Origin: Marixanthomonas spongiae | GTDB taxonomy: Bacteria > Bacteroidota > Bacteroidia > Flavobacteriales > Flavobacteriaceae | Length of the DNA: 64,000 nucleotides | Reading direction: 5' to 3' | Assembly (NCBI RefSeq): GCF_003095375.1 | Contig: NZ_QEHR01000002.1 | Span: 124,001-188,000 of the forward strand | Part shown: positions 8,971 through 17,642 of the stretch, piece after piece | Numbering within the stretch: position 1 is the first letter of the stretch | How the letters are laid out: each line of letters opens with the position of its first letter | Translations under genes and position numbers: made by a program | The notes under the pieces: model-generated | Seen by the model: only the letters and a program-made list of their open reading frames with translations | Told to the model about the DNA's origin: nothing | Database searches by the model: none

Positions 8971-10102
8971 CCGTCTGCCACGTTTGCACATATCTTTCGG
9001 CAACCTTAACATAATTATGTTCCCTTTCAATAAACTCCCGGGCGTTTTTGGAGATTTCAGTAATCTTTGAAGGGTTTAACACCAGCTGTTCTAAATCGGC
9101 AAAAATGGCTTGCGCATCGGGCAGCGCGTTGATGGCGACCGGTTTTTCCAAGTTGTAATAGTCCACAAACTCTTTTTCGGCACCGGTGAACACTACTTTT
9201 CCTTTGGCCATCGCTTCCAGGGCATTATAACCTTGGTCCATCCCCAATACTTGATCCAGTACAATATGTGCCCGGTTGTACAGTTCGATATATTCGGCAT
9301 AGGGCACGCTTTCCACGGTAATGATCTCAACTTTATCGGCATATTTCTGTGTAAGCATGAAAAGCGCCTCTTCAAAATAATCGCTGCCTTTTTTGTAATA
9401 ATTGCCGCGGTTTATGCCGTGGAAAATAATGATTTTATCGGTTATGGAAACTGGGAGATAAGGCAGTTTTTCAATATTGATAGGGTTTGCGATAAGCCCT
9501 AAATACAGGGGATGCCCTTTCATGGGGATGTGGTAATCCATATCGGTGGCGATCACTCCTGAAATATGCCGGAACACAAATTCGTGCAACGATTTATATG
9601 CAGGCTGGAGGTACTTTAAAATTGGACCGAAATCCTTTTCGGAAACTTTTCCGTTGAACAATGGACTTAAAATGGAATAGCGGAACTTTTTTTCGTAAGC
9701 ATATTTCACACTGAGGTAATCGGCTCCACAGGACAGTACAAACAGCTTTTTGTTGTGCTTGGATAGAAACGAGACCACTTCTTTTTCGATTTTGGGCGTG
9801 GCCCCCAACGGACTTTCATTGATGAGTTGCACCACATCGTAGCCTTTTAATGCTTCGGAATGGGAAAAAAACTGTTTTTTAATGGCTTCCGCAGTAAGAT
9901 CGATACCAAACAGCCTGTAGAGCAAGACTTTCCACTTTTTGGCAAGTCCTGAAGTGTAGGTCCTGTTCAGTTTAATATCAACCGGATAGTTTTTAAAATA
10001 ATCGCCACTACCAATAATGGTAACATCGTGCCCCAGTGCGGTGAGCCCTTCTTTTAAGGAATTGTGCAACCGGCTGTATTCGCCTACAAGGAGTATCTTC
10101 AT
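8960..10102 (-). CDS. glycosyltransferase, GT4-like (GT-B fold)
   Basis: 380 residues. The N-terminus MKILLVGEYSRLHNSLKEGL followed by LGHDVTIIGSG is the first Rossmann half of a GT-B enzyme. The C-terminal half contains IIFHGINRGNYYKKGSDYFE, then MDQGYNALEAMAKGKVVFTG, which corresponds to the E(x)7E donor-binding region but with a variant pattern. It probably adds one sugar in the surface glycan. It is alone on this strand, reads against its neighbours, and shares an unusually tight promoter region with the next gene. Confidence 0.8.
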   Translation of the reverse strand: MKILLVGEYSRLHNSLKEGLTALGHDVTIIGSGDYFKNYPVDIKLNRTYTSGLAKKWKVLLYRLFGIDLTAEAIKKQFFSHSEALKGYDVVQLINESPLGATPKIEKEVVSFLSKHNKKLFVLSCGADYLSVKYAYEKKFRYSILSPLFNGKVSEKDFGPILKYLQPAYKSLHEFVFRHISGVIATDMDYHIPMKGHPLYLGLIANPINIEKLPYLPVSITDKIIIFHGINRGNYYKKGSDYFEEALFMLTQKYADKVEIITVESVPYAEYIELYNRAHIVLDQVLGMDQGYNALEAMAKGKVVFTGAEKEFVDYYNLEKPVAINALPDAQAIFADLEQLVLNPSKITEISKNAREFIEREHNYVKVAERYVQTWQTVNA

Positions 10103-10110
10103 AAATGCGT

Positions 10111-10118
10111 TATATTTG
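10111..10118 (+). promoter_or_regulatory. -7 box of the GT4 gene at 10146
   Basis: TATATTTG fits TAnnTTTG, 27 bp before the ATG. It lies only 10 bp from a -7 box on the opposite strand. Confidence 0.65.
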
Positions 10119-10128
10119 CTGGCACAAC

Positions 10129-10136
10129 CAAAAGTA
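10129..10136 (-). promoter_or_regulatory. -7 box of the glycosyltransferase at 8960-10102
   Basis: TACTTTTG on the minus strand fits TAnnTTTG, 26 bp before the ATG at 10102; predicted start sites of both strands fall in the 10 bp between the two boxes. Confidence 0.65.
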
Positions 10137-10145
10137 CAATTATTT

Positions 10146-11252
10146 ATGGCCAGTAAGCAACCATCAACTCAAATTAAAATCTGTTTGGTGGCAATATCCT
10201 TGGGAAAGGGCGGGGCAGAGCGTTCTACGGCCATGCTTTCCGAAATGCTTTCTGAAATCGGTTTCCATGTGACCATTGTTATCCTCAATGATGTGGTGGA
10301 TTATCCCTATCAAGGGAAACTCTTTAACCTCGGAAAATTAAAAACAGCCAACGATACGGTTGCCAAACGGTTGCAACGCTTTAAAAAATTGCGGCATTTT
10401 TTTAAAACGGGCGACTTTGATTATATACTGGATAACCGTTCGCGCACCTCTGCCGCAAAAGAGCTGTTTTACATGCATTACCTCTATAAAAACCAACGCG
10501 TAGTGTATGTGGTGCGCAGTTTTAATATAGAGCAGTATGTTACCAAGCAAAAGTGGATCGCCAAGAAAATGATAGGGAAATCAGAGTTTGTGGTGGGGGT
10601 TTCAAAAGCTATTTCAGAACACATAAATACAACCTACCATACCCAAAAGGCAGTGACCATTTACAACCCCATTGCGGCTTTTCCTGAAAATGCAGCTGTG
10701 GAAGGTTCAAATGAAAAATATATTTTATACTTGGGCCGTATTGAAGAACAGGTGAAAAACTTTACGTTATTGCTCAACGCCTACCAGAAATCCCAACTTG
10801 TGGCGAAGGACATCAAGTTAAAGCTGGTGGGCAGTGGGCCAGACGTTGCTTGGCTGAATAAAAAAATTCAAACAATGGGACTTTCAGAATATGTTTCTTG
10901 GCAAGGGTTTACCCCAATGGTGCTTCCTTATCTAAAAAACGCCTTATATTTGACCTTAACGAGTTATTACGAAGGGTTCCCCAGGGTTTTAATTGAAGCG
11001 CTCGCTGCCGGGACACCGGTTATTTCAGTAAATTGCAAGAGCGGTCCAGATGAAATTATCGACCATATGAAAAATGGGCTGTTGGTTGAAAACCACTCGG
11101 TTGAAGCCTTATCTGAAGCCATGAATACGTTGGCTTTTGATGAAAAACTTTACAAAACCTGTAAACAGTACGCCCAAAAAAGTGTCTCGCATTTAACCAT
11201 GGACGCCATCGCCAAAGAATGGGCAGCGGTATTAACAAATAAACAAGCTTGA
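10146..11252 (+). CDS. glycosyltransferase family 4 protein
   Basis: 368 residues with a GT-B fold. ISLGKGGAERST (17-28) is the glycine-rich acceptor-side loop. The donor-side motif is SYYEGFPRVLIEALAAGTPV with the two conserved glutamates at 276 and 284, and YILYLGRIEEQVKNF opens the C-terminal domain. It transfers a sugar from a nucleotide donor in the cytoplasm; the sugar is unknown. The start at 10146 was chosen over in-frame upstream ATGs because it follows the -7 box at 10111-10118. The stop overlaps the possible TTG start of the next gene. Confidence 0.9.
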   Translation: MASKQPSTQIKICLVAISLGKGGAERSTAMLSEMLSEIGFHVTIVILNDVVDYPYQGKLFNLGKLKTANDTVAKRLQRFKKLRHFFKTGDFDYILDNRSRTSAAKELFYMHYLYKNQRVVYVVRSFNIEQYVTKQKWIAKKMIGKSEFVVGVSKAISEHINTTYHTQKAVTIYNPIAAFPENAAVEGSNEKYILYLGRIEEQVKNFTLLLNAYQKSQLVAKDIKLKLVGSGPDVAWLNKKIQTMGLSEYVSWQGFTPMVLPYLKNALYLTLTSYYEGFPRVLIEALAAGTPVISVNCKSGPDEIIDHMKNGLLVENHSVEALSEAMNTLAFDEKLYKTCKQYAQKSVSHLTMDAIAKEWAAVLTNKQA

Positions 11253-11254
11253 TC

Positions 11255-11656
11255 GTGAAAAGCAAAATAATAGACATTCCAAAAATAGTTGATCCAGAAC
11301 GACGTGGGAACCTCTCGGTAATAGAAAAAAACGTATTGCCATACCCTATAAAACGCGTGTATTATTTATACGACGTTCCCAGCGATTCCAGTAGGGGAGG
11401 CCACGCACATAAAGAGCAACTGGAGTTTTTGATTGCGGTAAGCGGAAGTTTCGACGTAATCCTCGACGATGGCACCGAAACGAAAAAAGTAACCCTAAAC
11501 AAACCTAACAAAGGGTTGTTGATCGCCACCAAAACCTGGCGGGAATTGGAGAACTTTTCTTCCGGGGCCGTTTGCGTGGTGTTGTCATCTGGCGAATTTG
11601 ATGAAGGGGATTATATTAGGGAGTATGAAGATTTTACAACATATCTCAACGAATAA
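11255..11656 (+). CDS. FdtA/QdtA-like cupin, dTDP-4-keto-6-deoxyglucose 3,4-ketoisomerase
   Basis: A 133-residue cupin with the WxcM/FdtA pattern: an NLSVIEKNVLPYPIKRVYYL start, GGHAHKEQLEFLIAVSGSFD (about 48-67, active-site histidines at 50 and 52) and ETWREL-like KTWRELENF. The family moves the keto group of dTDP-4-keto-6-deoxyglucose from C4 to C3, supplying the substrate for an FdtB-type aminotransferase, which is present at 6583. GTG at 11255 is taken as start; a TTG at 11249 overlapping the upstream stop is equally possible. The dTDP-glucose genes (rmlA, rmlB) are not in the window. Confidence 0.85.
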   Translation: MKSKIIDIPKIVDPERRGNLSVIEKNVLPYPIKRVYYLYDVPSDSSRGGHAHKEQLEFLIAVSGSFDVILDDGTETKKVTLNKPNKGLLIATKTWRELENFSSGAVCVVLSSGEFDEGDYIREYEDFTTYLNE

Positions 11657-11667
11657 GTGCGCTGCAC

Positions 11668-12825
11668 ATGGAAAGCTATTTGGAAAAAATCAAGAGTGTT
11701 TTAAAACTCAACAAATACATCAGCGATTTTTTTCTGCGGTTCATTTAAATAAAAGATGTGCGTAAAAAACCGGATGCTTCGGCAGTGCAATTGCAGAGTC
11801 CTGAAGCATTTGAAGTTGATTTTTCGAACTACCATATAACTTCAAACCCCTATTGGAAGAGCTTTTCAAACCTTAAAAGCGACCCTGTCTTTTATATTGA
11901 GGTGCCCAATGCAACGATAATAAGCAAAGGTATTGTAACCACTGCTAAAAACGAAGTGGTGTTGGAAAGTACAATTTTTCAACTGGAATATTTAAACGAA
12001 CTGTACAGCAATCATTTTGTCGTTTTTAAAAAACTGCTTCCCCATAGAAAAGAAAACAAGGTGTTCTCTCTTCTCAACAGGCTTGACAACAACTATTACC
12101 ACTGGACTATGGAGTCGCTTTCGAGAGTGTTGGTAATTTATGAACATCCTGCATTTAAAGAATATAAAATTTTGGTCAAAAAAGGAGGGTCAAGGTTTAT
12201 GTTCGATTCGTTGGAGTTTCTTTTTAACATCCCAAAAGAGCGTATGGTTACAAAATCGTTGATTACGCGTATTGATACTGATAAAGCCTTGGTGGTTTCA
12301 TTTCCGCACATTCGAAACCAGAAAACCGAATGGACCAGTGTTTACTATCCTTATTTAATACGGAAATTAAATACATTGGCCAAGAAACGGATACAGGAAC
12401 ATCTGGAGGGAAACAAACAAAACAGCCCCAAAAACATACTGATTTCACGTAAAAACGCCCTTGAAAGACGTATTGTCAATGAAGACGAATGTATAGGGTA
12501 ACTCAAAGATTTCGATTTTGTGCCCATACGTTTGGAGGAACTCACTTATATAGAACAAGTCTCGCTTTTCTACAATGCAGAAACAATAATAGCCACTCAC
12601 GGTGCGGGAATCGCGAATGTAATTTATGGTAAAAATCCGCTTTTAATTGAGCTGTTTCCCAAAGAGCGCACCATTAGGGATGCTTTTTATTTTGCACAGC
12701 TTACCTCGGCCTTGAAATTTAGGCATGAGGTTATCGAATATGACTCCTGTAACCTTCAACAAGATGTTGTAATGGACACAGAATTATTAAAACAAATTAT
12801 CGACACCCTTAAAAACAACGATTAA
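11668..12825 (+). pseudogene. GT61-type glycosyltransferase broken by two in-frame TAA codons
   Basis: Reading one frame from ATG 11668 to TAA 12823 gives a 385-codon protein of the GT61/DUF563 type: an N-terminal MESYLEKIKSVLKLNKYI, then NNYYHWTMESLSRVLVIYEH, NILISRKNALERRIVNEDE and the hallmark ETIIATHGAGIANVIY. Two TAA codons interrupt it, at 11746-11748 (codon 27) and 12499-12501 (codon 278), with no frameshift. The second splits the C-terminal HGAG domain from the rest. Both could be CAA-to-TAA changes. Most likely a recent pseudogene; the pieces 11758-12501 and 12520-12825 may be called as separate genes. It follows the cupin gene by 11 bp in the same operon. Confidence 0.8.
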
Positions 12826-12833
12826 AGTGTTTT

Positions 12834-13781
12834 TTACTTATAAGCCGTTAACCGAAACCCAAATTTCTCGAACAATACCTTGCTTTTTACAAGGGCTTTT
12901 AAAATGTGTTTGGGTTGTTTAAGAAGATTCCGTTGTTTTGCGTTTAAATTTTCCTTATCGATCCCCGTTACGTATTTTTTAAAGGTTGCGGCATCACCGG
13001 CCAACTTATATTGAATGGCCAAGGAGTAGCGGTTGATGTCTAAATACTTCTTTAAATAGGGATTGCTTTGGGCCTGTTTTTCATACTTGTCCAAGTCGAT
13101 ATACCTTCTTTTCAAGGTGTTGGTGTGTGAAATTCTGTTGCTACCGTCCAAGTTATGCGTAGCCGAAATTTTCGTGGAAAAAGCTAATGGAGCAACTAAT
13201 GCAGCGCGCAACCACAGGTCGGTGTCTTCGCCGGCGCCGTGGGTGATGGCGGTGTCGAAACCATGTAGCGTTTCAAAAAAACTTTTTTTCATCCCAACGG
13301 CCGAGGTCCACGCCAGCGCATCGGCCAAGCTGTTTTTAAAGTAATCGTCAACTAAACCTATCCAATCGTTCCCTTTTTTTAAAATAGGGGTGATCATGGG
13401 AGTGGTTAAATTTTTATTGTGTTTTTTATTATATGCGGCTGCAAACCAATGGGCTTCTGGAAATTTTTCAAGGATGTTTGTTATGTTTTCTAAATGAAAC
13501 GGATACCAATAATCATCGGCATCGAGAAATACAATGTGTTTTGCTGTGGCTTTTTCCACGCCGTAATTGCGGGTGGGGCCTACGCCTTCATTTTTCTTTT
13601 TGAACAGTTTAATCCGCGGATCGGTAATGGATTGCACCACATCGGCACTGCCATCGGTAGAGCCGTCGTCCACGATAATCGCTTCAAAATCAATAAGCGT
13701 TTGCGCCAAAAGACTGTTTACGGTTTTCTGTATGTCCCGTTCTTTGTTGTAAAGTGGTATGATTACTGAAAATTCAGGCAT
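12834..13781 (-). CDS. glycosyltransferase family 2 protein
   Basis: 315 residues with a GT-A fold: FSVIIPLYNKERDIQKTV, then the nucleotide-binding VDDGSTDGS (37-45) and the metal-binding DADD (about 87-90). The middle has GEDTDLWLRAAL, the acceptor-side ED/DxD region of family 2 enzymes. No membrane segments. It overlaps the upstream GT2 gene by 8 bp, so the two are co-translated. The donor and acceptor cannot be read. Confidence 0.92.
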   Translation of the reverse strand: MPEFSVIIPLYNKERDIQKTVNSLLAQTLIDFEAIIVDDGSTDGSADVVQSITDPRIKLFKKKNEGVGPTRNYGVEKATAKHIVFLDADDYWYPFHLENITNILEKFPEAHWFAAAYNKKHNKNLTTPMITPILKKGNDWIGLVDDYFKNSLADALAWTSAVGMKKSFFETLHGFDTAITHGAGEDTDLWLRAALVAPLAFSTKISATHNLDGSNRISHTNTLKRRYIDLDKYEKQAQSNPYLKKYLDINRYSLAIQYKLAGDAATFKKYVTGIDKENLNAKQRNLLKQPKHILKALVKSKVLFEKFGFRLTAYK

Positions 13782-14661
13782 TGTTTTTTAATTTGGCGTA
13801 ATAATACAGTCGGTACAGGTCGAACAAAAAAAGAGAAGGCTTTTTCGACAGGAAGTTTCTTCGCATCGGCTTTTCAAAAATAGCGATCCCCCAACAAAAT
13901 GGTTTGGTGAGGTGCCATTTTTTCAATTTTAGATAGGCTTTTTGCAAAGGCCTCTCAGCGGTCATCATGTTTTTTTGTTCAAAGTGAACGGTCGTTTCTA
14001 CTGCTTTCAACGCTTTGGTTATAAAAGTCGTGCTTTTTTCCAGCCCTAAATGGATCACAGGGTTGTTAATGTGGGTTACCTTAACGTTATTTTTTTTGAG
14101 CATGCTTGAAAATAAGTTGTCGAGCCCATAGAAGTCCTCCTTGACCACATTTGCTTGTTGAAACGTATCTTTCCGTATCAATAAATTTTGTGAAATGATG
14201 AAGTAGGGCGATTTATTGCGTGCTGCAACAGTTTTGGCTTCCCGGTGTTTCCCGTAATGCCACCGCAGCAATTGTTCTTTCTTGGGACTGTGTTTTTGAT
14301 ATGTGATGCCGCCAAAAACCACATCACCCGTTTCTTGCTGTATTTCAGTAATGTAATTAGCGATAAATTGTTTTGAAGCCGGAATAACATCGGCATCCAA
14401 GAATAAGAGCCATTTATATGTAGCTTGTGCTGCCAATTTGTTTCTCGTGGCAGTACGGCCTTGGTTTTTAGTATTTTCGGTATACTTACAATGAACTAGG
14501 TTATTGATAGTTTGGTTACTGGTTTTTATTTGTTTATTGCTGGAACCATCGTCCCTTACCGTTATTTCAAAAGGGATCCCTGCCGCTAAACATTGTTGAT
14601 GTAAGGTGTGTACCAGTGCGGTAATATCGTAGTTATATGTTGGGATAAGAATGGACAGCAT
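13774..14661 (-). CDS. glycosyltransferase family 2 protein
   Basis: 295 residues, GT-A fold: SILIPTYNYDI at the N-terminus, RDDGSSNKQ (36-44) and LLFLDADVIPAS (about 87-98). The C-terminal part is basic and carries no predicted helix pair. First gene of a two-gene minus-strand operon at the end of the glycan locus, transcribed from the -7 box at 14753-14760 with a leader of about 85 nt. Confidence 0.9.
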   Translation of the reverse strand: MLSILIPTYNYDITALVHTLHQQCLAAGIPFEITVRDDGSSNKQIKTSNQTINNLVHCKYTENTKNQGRTATRNKLAAQATYKWLLFLDADVIPASKQFIANYITEIQQETGDVVFGGITYQKHSPKKEQLLRWHYGKHREAKTVAARNKSPYFIISQNLLIRKDTFQQANVVKEDFYGLDNLFSSMLKKNNVKVTHINNPVIHLGLEKSTTFITKALKAVETTVHFEQKNMMTAERPLQKAYLKLKKWHLTKPFCWGIAIFEKPMRRNFLSKKPSLFLFDLYRLYYYAKLKNNA

Positions 14662-14752
14662 GTATTTTAGTGCGCAATTTTATTGTACTGCTTACGCTAC
14701 GCTTTGTAAATTTAATGGTAAATTATGGCCGGCGAAATTTTTGGCTTCGGTA

Positions 14753-14760
14753 CAAATATA
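14753..14760 (-). promoter_or_regulatory. -7 box of the GT2 pair
   Basis: TATATTTG on the minus strand fits TAnnTTTG, about 90 bp before the ATG at 14661. Between it and the gene lies AATGGTAAA at 14713-14721, which is inverted as TTTACCATT at 14766-14774 across the box. Confidence 0.55.
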
Positions 14761-14816
14761 ACCTTTTACCATTGGGTTATGGGGTACTGGGGTTCTATTT
14801 AAAATGAAATTTTTAA

Positions 14817-16469
14817 ATGATGAACATCTTAATCACGATTTTTAAAAATATCTGTTGTCTTTTCATACTAATAATGCCTGTAGTGGCTACTGCCCAAGAA
14901 AAAGCTTGGATGTACCTTCAGGCAAAAGACAGCCTGTTCAATCCTGATTTTTCAGCAATCGGGGACCATATTGTTTATAATGGAAATGATGCCGAATTAA
15001 GTGATGTGCTTCAGAAATATAAAATTTACCAGTTTAAAAAAACGTTTAAAAAAGCCAAAAAGGAGGATTTAAACAAAACCTTTTTTGTTGTCACCAACGA
15101 TGCTTTTTTATTGGAAGACTTACTCCAACGGGCACCGCATCTTTTTAAATCGGGCCAATTGATATCCCCAGAAGCAATGAGAATATTCGAGCCCAACGAT
15201 TATGGAGTAACCAGTACCGTGGGCGCCAATAAAGGCGTACAGGTCAACCTTGATTATTTCGATTTTTTACAAGTGCCCAAAGCGTGGTATTATACTACAG
15301 GATCACGCAGTACGATTATTGGCATATCAGATGCCATGGTCGATACTACTAATATCGAATTTAAAGGCAAAACCACGATATTGAGAACCTCGCATACCGC
15401 AAAAGGACACGGTAACGACACGGCAGGCATTGCCGCTGCACAGGGTAACAATAGCTATGGGGTGCCCGGGGTTTGTTACGATTGCTCTGTGTATGCAACA
15501 GATTATGGGCGTTTCAAAGACTTGGACCAATTGCTAGAACTTTCCCGTGCCGGTGCAAAAGTGATCAATTGTAGTTGGGTGGGCAGGACCTACTATCAAA
15601 CTGCCCAAGATTCCATCAATGAAATGTACAAAAACGGAACCATAGTCGTTGCTGCTGCCGGAAATGACGATTGGTCGAAAACTAAAGGAAAAAAACGGTA
15701 TTATCCTGCATCCTACGAAAACGTTATTTCGGTAGCTTCCGTAAGCTATAAACATGACAAGGTGGAAGAAAACATCAAACTGAGCAAAAAAGGGAACCAT
15801 TATGCCGAGAACATCAAGGGTTTTTTGGGACGCACCGTTGGGTTTAGGGATAAAGAAAATTTAAAAGAACCCTTCAGTTATCCAGTTTCCTTGACCACCC
15901 TAAACCCCGATGTAGATTTGGTTGCGCCCTCTTCTGGGCAATTCCGTATTTCAAAATGGATGCTGGAAGATGAAATAGAATACATCTGGGAAGCCAGTTC
16001 GCCCACGGCACCGTTGGTAACCGGAACTATTGGCTTGATGTTCTCGCTTTATCCATGTCTGCCACCAGATGAAGTGGAAAGCATCTTAAAACTCACCGCC
16101 TGGAACATAGACAGTATTGGCGATAATATAAAGTACAAAGGAAATTATGGCGCCGGTGCCTTACAGACGGGTGATGCCGTAGAAATGGTCTATCAAATGG
16201 CAGCTGAAGATGAAACGGTTACAATCGATAATCAAAATTTTTCCCGTTGGGATTTTAAACTGACGACCTATTCGAAAAAAACCATCTTAAAAAACCAACG
16301 TTTTACAGATGCTGCCACGTTCAACTTAACTTCAAAAAACCAGATTGTCCTTTCTGAAAACACAATTTTAAAACCAAATACCGAAGGAAGTATTCATCTT
16401 AAAATCGATCCAACTTTGGAAAAAGAATGTGAATTGCAACTGCGGGATCCGAATATCTTGAAAAAGTAA
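14817..16469 (+). CDS. secreted S8 (subtilisin-family) peptidase, divergent
   Basis: 550 residues with a signal peptide ending near VVATAQ (about 27). The subtilase triad can be placed: Asp172 in GISDAMVD, His198 in KGHGNDTAG, Asn283 (oxyanion) in VVAAAGND, and Ser395 in EASSPTAPLVTG. The motifs are degenerate (HGND in place of HGTH, ASSPTAP in place of GTSMAAP) and an insertion lies at about 310-365. The first 150 residues form a prodomain-like region. Sits alone between the glycan locus and ftsE. The degenerate motifs leave catalytic activity open. Confidence 0.85.
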   Translation: MMNILITIFKNICCLFILIMPVVATAQEKAWMYLQAKDSLFNPDFSAIGDHIVYNGNDAELSDVLQKYKIYQFKKTFKKAKKEDLNKTFFVVTNDAFLLEDLLQRAPHLFKSGQLISPEAMRIFEPNDYGVTSTVGANKGVQVNLDYFDFLQVPKAWYYTTGSRSTIIGISDAMVDTTNIEFKGKTTILRTSHTAKGHGNDTAGIAAAQGNNSYGVPGVCYDCSVYATDYGRFKDLDQLLELSRAGAKVINCSWVGRTYYQTAQDSINEMYKNGTIVVAAAGNDDWSKTKGKKRYYPASYENVISVASVSYKHDKVEENIKLSKKGNHYAENIKGFLGRTVGFRDKENLKEPFSYPVSLTTLNPDVDLVAPSSGQFRISKWMLEDEIEYIWEASSPTAPLVTGTIGLMFSLYPCLPPDEVESILKLTAWNIDSIGDNIKYKGNYGAGALQTGDAVEMVYQMAAEDETVTIDNQNFSRWDFKLTTYSKKTILKNQRFTDAATFNLTSKNQIVLSENTILKPNTEGSIHLKIDPTLEKECELQLRDPNILKK

Positions 16470-16476
16470 AATACTT

Positions 16477-16851
16477 TTATTTAGAAATAGTATCAGAAGC
16501 GTTTTTTAACTTAATAAGTAAATCTTTATTTATAACACCCCGTTGAAGAATTATACTTTTTGATGTGTCTAGTTTGTTTATACCTACTAAGATTGATTCT
16601 TGATTTGAAAACACTAAATCTGAATTTTTTTCAAGTCCAATTTTTATATTATCAGAATTATATCCATAAATATAGCGATACTTCCTTTTAAATTTTTGGG
16701 TGTAAGAAAAATTGGTTTCAGTGTCTAAGATTAACCCTTGAACAATAAAATAATCATAATTTTGAGAGTTAAACTTTTTATTATCATCTTGATTGTTACA
16801 AGAAATTATAATCAGAGTTAAAATAATTAAAGAGATTGTTTTTATCATCAA
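16477..16851 (-). CDS. small lipoprotein of unknown function
   Basis: 124 residues with a lipoprotein signal peptide (lipobox IISC, cysteine at 18). No recognised domain. It lies 12 bp after ftsE on the same strand and may be transcribed with it. It is clearly more AT-rich than ftsE or the neighbouring peptidase gene, suggesting a later addition. Convergent with the peptidase gene, 7 bp apart. Confidence 0.7.
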   Translation of the reverse strand: MMIKTISLIILTLIIISCNNQDDNKKFNSQNYDYFIVQGLILDTETNFSYTQKFKRKYRYIYGYNSDNIKIGLEKNSDLVFSNQESILVGINKLDTSKSIILQRGVINKDLLIKLKNASDTISK

Positions 16852-16863
16852 TTATTAATTACT

Positions 16864-17547
16864 TTACACCGTCTTCTGCACCACCTCAAAAATCTGGTTT
16901 TCGTCGCATTTCAAGGTTTTGGAAGGATATTTAAGCAACAGGGCGTAATCATGGGTAGCCATTAAAATGGTGTTGCCGTTTTTGTTGATTTCCTGCAATA
17001 CCTGCATCACCTCGACACTGGTTTGTGGATCTAAGTTCCCGGTAGGCTCATCAGCGAGGATCAATTCGGGGTCGTTCAACAAGGCGCGGGCAATAGCCAC
17101 ACGCTGCTGTTCGCCGCCGGAGAGTTGATAGGGGTATTTAAACGCTTTGGTTTTCATGTCCACCTTGCCCAGCACTTCATCGATTTTGGCGTCCATTTCT
17201 TTTTTGTCTTTCCAGCCTGTGGCGGTGAGTACAAAAAGCAGGTTGTCCTTTACGGTGCGGTCGTTCAGCAACTTGAAGTCTTGAAACACCACGCCCAATT
17301 TCCTGCGCAAAAACGGAATGTCTTTTTCCTTTAAGGAAGGCAGGTCGTAGCCCACGATTTCGCCTTCGCCTTCTTGCAACGGTAAATCACCGTAGAGCGT
17401 TTTCATAAAACTACTCTTTCCGGTTCCTGTTTTTCCAATTAAATACACAAATTCCCCTTTTTCCACCCGTACGGAAACATCAGATAAGATAAGGTTTTCC
17501 CGTTGGTAGATAGCGGCGTCTTTTAATTCTAAAACCGGTTGCGACAT
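16864..17547 (-). CDS. ftsE: cell-division ATP-binding protein FtsE
   Basis: ABC ATPase that with the membrane protein FtsX controls peptidoglycan hydrolases at the division site. All ABC motifs are intact in 227 residues: Walker [10 protein letters not shown] (38-46), Q-loop VVFQDFKLL (87-95), signature LSGGEQQR (142-149), Walker B LILADEP (162-168) and the switch histidine in MATHDYAL. Length is normal. No ftsX is adjacent. The FtsX-fold gene at 31883 resembles lipoprotein-release permeases more than FtsX, so the partner is probably elsewhere. A LolD-type ATPase is the alternative. Confidence 0.85.
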   Translation of the reverse strand: MSQPVLELKDAAIYQRENLILSDVSVRVEKGEFVYLIGKTGTGKSSFMKTLYGDLPLQEGEGEIVGYDLPSLKEKDIPFLRRKLGVVFQDFKLLNDRTVKDNLLFVLTATGWKDKKEMDAKIDEVLGKVDMKTKAFKYPYQLSGGEQQRVAIARALLNDPELILADEPTGNLDPQTSVEVMQVLQEINKNGNTILMATHDYALLLKYPSKTLKCDENQIFEVVQKTV

Positions 17548-17642
17548 AATGAAGAAAGGTATTTATTTTAGTATTCAAATGTAATTTGAAATAATATGAA
17601 CTGCAATAGTTGTAGCTATGTATTAATGTTTAAATCGTAAGA

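Noticed and set aside
11746-12501. Readthrough or recoding of the two TAA codons in the GT61 gene
   Set aside because: TAA is not a selenocysteine codon, the two contexts differ and no structure follows either stop. Pseudogene is simpler.
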